Made by a program: the position numbers and the translations under genes
Part shown: positions 6,801 through 9,544 of the stretch, piece after piece
Layout: each line of letters begins with the position of its first letter
How positions within the stretch are numbered: position 1 is the stretch's first letter
Assembly: GCA_017408305.1 (NCBI GenBank)
Contig: JAFQUU010000017.1
Location: 1 to 9,544, forward strand
DNA from: Clostridia bacterium
GTDB lineage: Bacteria; Bacillota; Clostridia; Christensenellales; UBA1242
Reading direction: 5' to 3'
Length of the DNA: 9,544 nt
Notes under the pieces: model-generated
The model's input: the letters and a program-made list of their open reading frames with translations, nothing else
What the model was told of the DNA's origin: nothing
The model's database searches: none

Positions 6801-7725
6801 AATGTTTGATGGGGATTATGAATGCACAATTTTGGATAATGTAGACCTTGTAAGCCAAAAATCTCAAATTGCAAATGTAATCTTAAAAGCCCTTGCACTT
6901 ACTGAAACTGATATAGAAGACTATGCAGACTTGCCAACAGCAGTGCTTGAAAGCCAAGAAGTGCCAACAGCACTTAAAAACCTTTTGATTGCACTAAATT
7001 CAAACGCAAGTGGCGTGTTTGGCACAGTTTACAGCCTTGTGTTTGACACAGTTGAAAAAACAATTTCTGATGCAAACATTGCAATGATTGGGCTTGTTGA
7101 CAATCTTTACGAAGATGTTCTTGAAATAACCTATGATGCACTTATTGAACAATATGAAAGCCTCTTAGATGTTATGCAAAAAGCAAAAGCACTTGCAGAC
7201 CTTGACATTGGCAATTTTGATGACATTTTGGAAGACTCTACAGCAAAAGATACACTATTTACACTTCTAACAGCACTTGATGCAAACAAAACAGGCTTGT
7301 TTGGCACTGCAAACACAAAAATTTTTGATTATTTTGAAGAAGTAATTGTTACTGCAAGTGAAGAAATAACAAAACTTGTAGACAGTGCTTATGAAGATGA
7401 ACAACAAGTTACAAGCACACAAATTCTTGCTCAGTACAACAGCATTTTGGACATCTTGAAAAAAGCAAACGCAGTTAAAGACCTTAATGCATCAAGTATA
7501 GAAGCACTTCTTGATGCAGAAGGTGGCGATGTCAAACTTCAAAACCTCTTAAATGCTATGCAAGAAAGTGCTGATGGCGTATTTGGCGATGCATATCAAG
7601 CAATCTTTGAATATATGGAAACCTCATATGGTGAATTGCTTGAAACAATGGCAAATACAACAAGCCAAACAGTTGTTTGGGCAGATGTGCTTGCAGAATA
7701 CAAAGAACTTAAAAGTTCGCTTTAA
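3874..7725 (+). CDS. Giant CvpA-like membrane protein with long repeat-bearing helical domain
   Basis: A 1283-residue protein. Residues 6-28, 36-56, 103-130 and about 168-192 are four hydrophobic helices in the layout of the CvpA (colicin V production) family: GFLAGLVRGAKKSGVRT between helices 1 and 2, and a short amphipathic stretch then GGLIGAVGGF before helix 4. CvpA proteins are usually only 160-200 residues, so the remaining ~1,090 residues are an unusual extension. This extension is acidic, leucine- and alanine-rich, predicted helical, with no further clear membrane helix. Positive charges at 29-36 and 133-140 put those loops inside, so by the positive-inside rule the long domain should lie outside the cell; that is inference. 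Its last ~290 residues are tandem 94-residue repeats. No wall-sorting signal ends the protein. AGGAG at 3863-3867 supports the start. rsmH follows after 14 bp. Function unknown; an envelope structural or adhesive role is possible. The CvpA relation is by pattern only. Confidence 0.75.
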   Translation: MSAGTISLILNIALLVFLLIGFLAGLVRGAKKSGVRTIWLAIFLVLVFLLSPVISQSLMGLYIAPLGDTIGGFIEEQILAVPEIADLYASNTAMQELVLKLPPMILNLVVVILLVLVAWLLSSICYLITKAVMNRKAKKKQSEGKVYTVMNGRPVVIEKNEKPKKYRLWGGLIGAVGGFVMCFCLFLPITGTVRTVMQYIDVPPAQTASAEEEQSSFEYAMVSEKLTEMIGEETIGYLNAINNSILVKVVSLGNLDLAIYDGISTVNVGGQKVCLRNEVNAVATTYETVLYVQSLQNEDGDIDFTNLDFAKLEKTVNAIFDSGLVKTLGISTAESLIDDAVNGDLLANLVEEGKIDENIAGYAKEILKEIQVMISANDGLSSTLKHDLLAIIDVAEAVSKSGLLKVVSDIEEVDKQTILDVCACLTGTHELSEEQEHDYLHDITTGLFSSDILKASIVGVANIGLDELKATIEDVLEDDGKDITGDNAVVFSKVVQAGLDWTAVASLFETIFDSVIESQNLVAEVSTNKNLDFNKIIRLEGFDTGITSAGKILNSLKNLPLLSNTEGNQNIFETALKHLNRIDEVNKYVNLEALKNINFEAELTPLAEIYAFAQPAIVAENQKTFAYKNLDFEALNSNQTLARLFDGDILKNVKTEEFKQKLLDADLGEDLQNYLTILLEGAEDFADLKKTVLAVFGGVENAVKAGLVELLLDEEKTAVDVNLLVANLLVVEDGQTNMRVQNVIANLFSDDKICRIYADFINNFVADQDLEIGEFELPSNIEAFKTNAVTDLNFALPILMAVYLDLGITDFDAINLEQDGVMAILNIILTDNFAGENGNAFKLGTSLDKLTNSDVVTTNQNKNILRELLYKNLDGVEFIDREVILTTTNQHFWKNELTALAPTLMLLHTTYSDSTEETTLLEVLVNDGAEAMVETDGFKALSDEQIETTVYAICESQLLRPVAIDLLESLATTLGQMFDGDYECTILDNVDLVSQKSQIANVILKALALTETDIEDYADLPTAVLESQEVPTALKNLLIALNSNASGVFGTVYSLVFDTVEKTISDANIAMIGLVDNLYEDVLEITYDALIEQYESLLDVMQKAKALADLDIGNFDDILEDSTAKDTLFTLLTALDANKTGLFGTANTKIFDYFEEVIVTASEEITKLVDSAYEDEQQVTSTQILAQYNSILDILKKANAVKDLNASSIEALLDAEGGDVKLQNLLNAMQESADGVFGDAYQAIFEYMETSYGELLETMANTTSQTVVWADVLAEYKELKSSL
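6967..7722 (+). repeat. Tandem 94-residue protein repeats at the C-terminus of the giant protein
   Basis: The motif LL-x-AL-x(2)-N-x(2)-G-x-FG recurs at residues 1037-1050 (LLIALNSNASGVFG), 1131-1144 (LLTALDANKTGLFG) and 1225-1238 (LLNAMQESADGVFG), exactly 94 residues apart each time. Around it the units align as a Y/S-x-x-I/L-L-D-x-x-x-K-A helix, a D-L-D-rich turn, the LL...FG core, an I-F-D/E-Y helix, and a YED...T...LAQY end. A preceding partial unit starts near residue 996 and the last unit ends with the protein (AEYKELKSSL). Divergence between units at DNA level is high, so the duplication is old. Confidence 0.8.
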
Positions 7726-7739
7726 CCAAAGGACAAAAA

Positions 7740-8669
7740 ATGGAATTTTATCACCAACCTATAATGCTTAAAGAAATAACAGAAGGGCTTGAAATTTCCC
7801 CTTCTGATATTTTTATGGACTGCACTCTTGGGGGTGCAGGGCATTCAAGTGCAATCCTGCCACTTCTAAAAGACGGTTTTTTGGTGGGTATAGACAAAGA
7901 TAACGATGCACTTGAGTATTCTGCCCAAAGACTTGAAAAACTTGGGCGTTTTGCCCTTAAAAAAGCCGATTTCAAAAACTTTGAAAATGTGCTTGAAGAT
8001 CTTGGCATAAAACAGGTGGACAAAATCTTGGTGGACCTTGGTGTTTCAAGTCATCAACTTGATGTGGGCGAAAGAGGTTTTTCTTTCCGTTTTGATGGGC
8101 CACTTGATATGCGTATGAATCAAAATCAAGACAAATCTGCTTGGCATGTGGTGAATTTTTACCCCAAAGAAAAACTGACCAAAATTTTGTATGAGTACGG
8201 TGAAGAAAAGTTTGCCCCAAAAATTGTTGCCAATATCCTAAAACATCGCAAAATCAAAACCATTGACACAACAAAAGAATTTAACGCAATCATTGAAGAA
8301 GCACTGCCCAAAAAGTATGTTTACACCTCAGGTGGTGCAGGCAAGAAAACTTTTCAGGCAATCCGTATTGAAGTGAATGACGAACTTGATGGTCTTGAAA
8401 ATGCCCTTCAAAAAATGATTGACAGGCTTGCTCCAAAAGGGCGTTTGGCTGTCTTGACATTCCATAGCCTTGAAGACCGAATTGTTAAAAAAGTGTTCAA
8501 GCTTAATGCCACAGATTGCCTATGCCCACCCGATGCCCCTGTTTGCGTGTGTGGCCACAAGGCAACCATAAAAATCCTTACCAAAAAACCAACTGTTGCA
8601 AGCACTGAAGAGCAAACCCAAAACCCCCGTTCAACCAGTGCAAAACTTCGTATAATTGAAAAACTATAA
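7740..8669 (+). CDS. rsmH: 16S rRNA (cytosine(1402)-N(4))-methyltransferase
   Basis: RsmH (MraW) uses S-adenosylmethionine to methylate N4 of C1402 in the decoding centre of 16S rRNA, tuning start-codon choice and fidelity. The 309-residue length is normal. Visible motifs: HQPIMLKE (5-12); SAM-binding DCTLGGAGHS (27-36) and GIDKD (50-54); DLGVSSHQLD (99-108); RGFSFRFDGPLDMRM (112-126); KTFQAIRIEVNDEL (203-216); LTFHSLEDRIVK (239-250); a cysteine cluster DCLCPPDAPVCVCG (259-272); and the terminal NPRSTSAKLR (295-304). AAAGGA at 7728-7733, six bases before ATG 7740, supports the start. rsmH normally sits between mraZ and ftsL in the division and cell wall cluster; here it is instead behind the giant CvpA-like gene and is followed by a terminator. 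All 33 leucine codons avoid TTA. Confidence 0.97.
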   Translation: MEFYHQPIMLKEITEGLEISPSDIFMDCTLGGAGHSSAILPLLKDGFLVGIDKDNDALEYSAQRLEKLGRFALKKADFKNFENVLEDLGIKQVDKILVDLGVSSHQLDVGERGFSFRFDGPLDMRMNQNQDKSAWHVVNFYPKEKLTKILYEYGEEKFAPKIVANILKHRKIKTIDTTKEFNAIIEEALPKKYVYTSGGAGKKTFQAIRIEVNDELDGLENALQKMIDRLAPKGRLAVLTFHSLEDRIVKKVFKLNATDCLCPPDAPVCVCGHKATIKILTKKPTVASTEEQTQNPRSTSAKLRIIEKL

Positions 8670-8672
8670 ACA

Positions 8673-8704
8673 AAAAAATTGTGTAGAACCTTACACAATT
8701 TTTT
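8673..8704. terminator. Terminator after rsmH, probably bidirectional
   Basis: AAAAAATTGTGTA (8673-8685) pairs with TACACAATTTTTT (8692-8704) across a GAACCT loop. The A run on one side and T run on the other let it work for rsmH (+) and for the convergent SLOG-like gene (-), whose stop codon overlaps the right arm at 8703-8705. Nearly the same hairpin recurs at 9505-9536. Confidence 0.85.
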
Positions 8705-9104
8705 ATTGCAAAATAATTATCTTTTTTCTTAAATTTTTTGCTAGTTCATAACAATAGAGCATAAGATTTTCGTTGTTAGGATTGCTTAAAAAAACAATCA
8801 AATCACTTTGTTCGATTATAAAAGTATAGTGATTTTTTAGTCGTTCATCTAAAGTCAAGATTTTTTTTGGGTTAGACCCACGCCAAGTCCAAAATTGCTG
8901 GATATGTTTATATTTTTCTCTAAATGGAAAAAGTTTTATTCGTGCAAGTTCATCAATTTGACCTATTCCACCAAAATAAAAAAAACAATAACCTTGTTTG
9001 TCTATTAACTCAGTAAAAAGTTCAGTAAATTTTTCCCCAAGTAAAAATCTTGTATCTTCATCTAATGCTGTTTTTGAATTACTAACCAAAGCACATGAAT
9101 TCAT
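8703..9104 (-). CDS. Small SLOG-like (DUF1273-type fold) protein of the divergent module
   Basis: A 133-residue soluble protein with the pattern of the SLOG Rossmann-like superfamily: CALVSNS (4-10) at the place of the first strand; FYFGGIGQIDELA (42-54) as the glycine-rich loop and helix; YKHIQQFWTW (65-74); IIEQSDLIVFL (96-106), matching the family's M-x-x-x-SD-hh-h-h strand; and an ELAKNLRKKIIIL helix-strand end (120-132). Known SLOG proteins bind or process nucleotides and nucleotide signals; some act in antiphage defence (ThsA) or DNA uptake (DprA). Which ligand applies here is unknown. The start at 9102-9104 has GGGGG (complement of 9110-9114) five bases upstream. It is transcribed away from the XRE gene and shares its control region. 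Six of its 18 leucine codons are TTA, a codon absent from rsmH, suggesting foreign origin. The fold call is by pattern only. Confidence 0.65.
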   Translation of the reverse strand: MNSCALVSNSKTALDEDTRFLLGEKFTELFTELIDKQGYCFFYFGGIGQIDELARIKLFPFREKYKHIQQFWTWRGSNPKKILTLDERLKNHYTFIIEQSDLIVFLSNPNNENLMLYCYELAKNLRKKIIILQ

Positions 9105-9114
9105 AATAACCCCC

Positions 9115-9249
9115 TATGTATCTATAGTTACATAATATCAAAAAATACCAAATTTGTCAAGGGTAATATGTAACTATAGTAACTTACAATCGTTCTACAT
9201 ACCTGTTAGCATTTTTATGTAGTCATAACTACATAGTTTTGGTTACATA
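9115..9249. promoter_or_regulatory. Operator array between the divergent genes
   Basis: Seven copies of the hexamer TACATA or its complement TATGTA occur: 9115-9120, 9129-9134, 9167-9172, 9196-9201, 9216-9221, 9230-9235 and 9244-9249. Two pairs form the same architecture, TATGTA-N8-TACATA, at 9115-9134 and 9216-9235. In addition CTATAGTTACATA (9122-9134) is the exact inverse complement of TATGTAACTATAG (9167-9179), so the first site could loop or pair with the third. The first palindrome overlaps the -10 box and start region of the leftward promoter; the second is 28 bp before the XRE start codon. The obvious candidate ligand is the XRE protein encoded beside it, repressing both genes. Confidence 0.7.
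9132..9160 (-). promoter_or_regulatory. Promoter of the SLOG-like gene (leftward)
   Basis: On the minus strand a perfect TTGACA (complement of 9155-9160) is followed after 17 bp by TATTAT (complement of 9132-9137). Transcription should start near 9125, just upstream of the GGGGG ribosome-binding site. The -10 box is covered by the TATGTA-N8-TACATA operator at 9115-9134. A clear rightward promoter for the XRE gene could not be picked out; it probably lies between 9190 and 9240, overlapping the second operator. Confidence 0.75.
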
Positions 9250-9262
9250 AAAGGAGGAATAA

Positions 9263-9505
9263 ATGAATACATGCAGGGCTGTTGGTATGCGAATTGGCAA
9301 ATTGTTGCAAGAAAAAGGGATAACTTTATATCGATTAGAACAAGATTCGGGTATTTTGCACGGCACAATGATGAAGATTATTGGAGAGAAAAACAAAAAC
9401 ATCACGCTTAAAACCGTTATGCAAATTGCAAGTGGTTTTAATATGACTCTTATAGAATTTCTTGATGATGAACTATTTGATATGGAGAACATAGACTTGG
9501 AATAA
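9263..9505 (+). CDS. XRE-family helix-turn-helix regulator
   Basis: An 80-residue DNA-binding protein of the Cro/C1 (XRE) type, consisting of little more than the five-helix domain. RIGKLLQEKG (10-19) is helix 1, TLYRLEQDSG (21-30) and LHGTMMKIIG (32-41) are the helix-turn-helix pair, ITLKTVMQIASGFNM (47-61) and LIEFLDDELF (63-72) are the closing helices; the tail is acidic. No effector or dimerisation domain is visible. A strong AAGGAGG at 9251-9257, five bases before the ATG, supports the start. The gene diverges from the SLOG-like gene and shares an operator-rich spacer, so it is likely an autoregulated repressor of the pair; an antitoxin-like role is possible but not shown. It is followed directly by a terminator, so it is transcribed alone. 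Confidence 0.9.
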   Translation: MNTCRAVGMRIGKLLQEKGITLYRLEQDSGILHGTMMKIIGEKNKNITLKTVMQIASGFNMTLIEFLDDELFDMENIDLE

Positions 9506-9536
9506 AAAAATTGTGTAGGTTTCTACACAATTTTTT
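9505..9536. terminator. Terminator after the XRE gene, near-copy of the one after rsmH
   Basis: AAAAAATTGTGTAG (9505-9518) pairs with CTACACAATTTTTT (9523-9536) across a GTTT loop, a 14-bp stem starting on the last base of the XRE stop codon. Flanks A7 and T6 make it potentially bidirectional. Its arms share AAAAAAATTGTGTAG (15 bases) and TACACAATTTTTTATT (16 bases) with the hairpin at 8672-8707; only the loop and its closing bases differ. Confidence 0.87.
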
Positions 9537-9544
9537 ATTAATTA

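Noticed and set aside
8673..9536. Insertion sequence with terminal repeats
   Set aside because: The flanking hairpins are terminators in direct orientation, and there is no transposase or recombinase gene between them.

Overview
The window looks like a chromosomal piece of an uncultured, low-GC, gut-type Firmicute, probably Clostridia. The DNA is A+T-rich, ribosome-binding sites are strong AGGAG type, and TGA is used as a stop (the code appears to be table 11). The RsmH carries the cysteine-rich CxCPPxxPVCxC insertion that I associate with clostridial homologues. This placement is an inference; no rRNA or tRNA is present to anchor it.

Left part (1-3392, all +): the 3' end of guanylate kinase (gmk), then lemA, then a DUF2207 multi-pass membrane protein with a glycine-rich tail. 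These three are tightly packed and probably one transcript. A 203-codon gene follows whose protein resembles the SLOG/DUF1273 Rossmann-like nucleotide-binding fold.

Middle gap (3393-3873): 481 bases without a credible gene but dense in structure. It holds a 20-bp direct repeat with a 130-bp period, a terminator hairpin, a 116-bp block with only two G/C bases, and an elaborate palindromic element that can fold into a three-way junction. A promoter for the next gene closes the gap.

Right core part (3874-8669, +): a 1283-residue protein with a CvpA-like four-helix membrane domain and a very long acidic helical region ending in 94-residue tandem repeats. rsmH (16S rRNA m4C1402 methyltransferase) follows after 14 bp. 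rsmH is not accompanied here by mraZ, ftsL or other dcw genes. A strong hairpin terminator ends the unit.

Right accessory part (8703-9536): a small divergent two-gene module, a 133-residue SLOG-like protein (-) and an 80-residue XRE-type repressor (+). The 158-bp spacer between them contains seven TACATA/TATGTA hexamers, two of them arranged as matching TATGTA-N8-TACATA palindromes. The module uses TTA leucine codons that rsmH next door never uses, and it is bracketed by two near-identical terminators, which suggests a horizontally acquired cassette. It is the best candidate for an undescribed system in the window: an autoregulated SLOG/XRE pair of unknown function.
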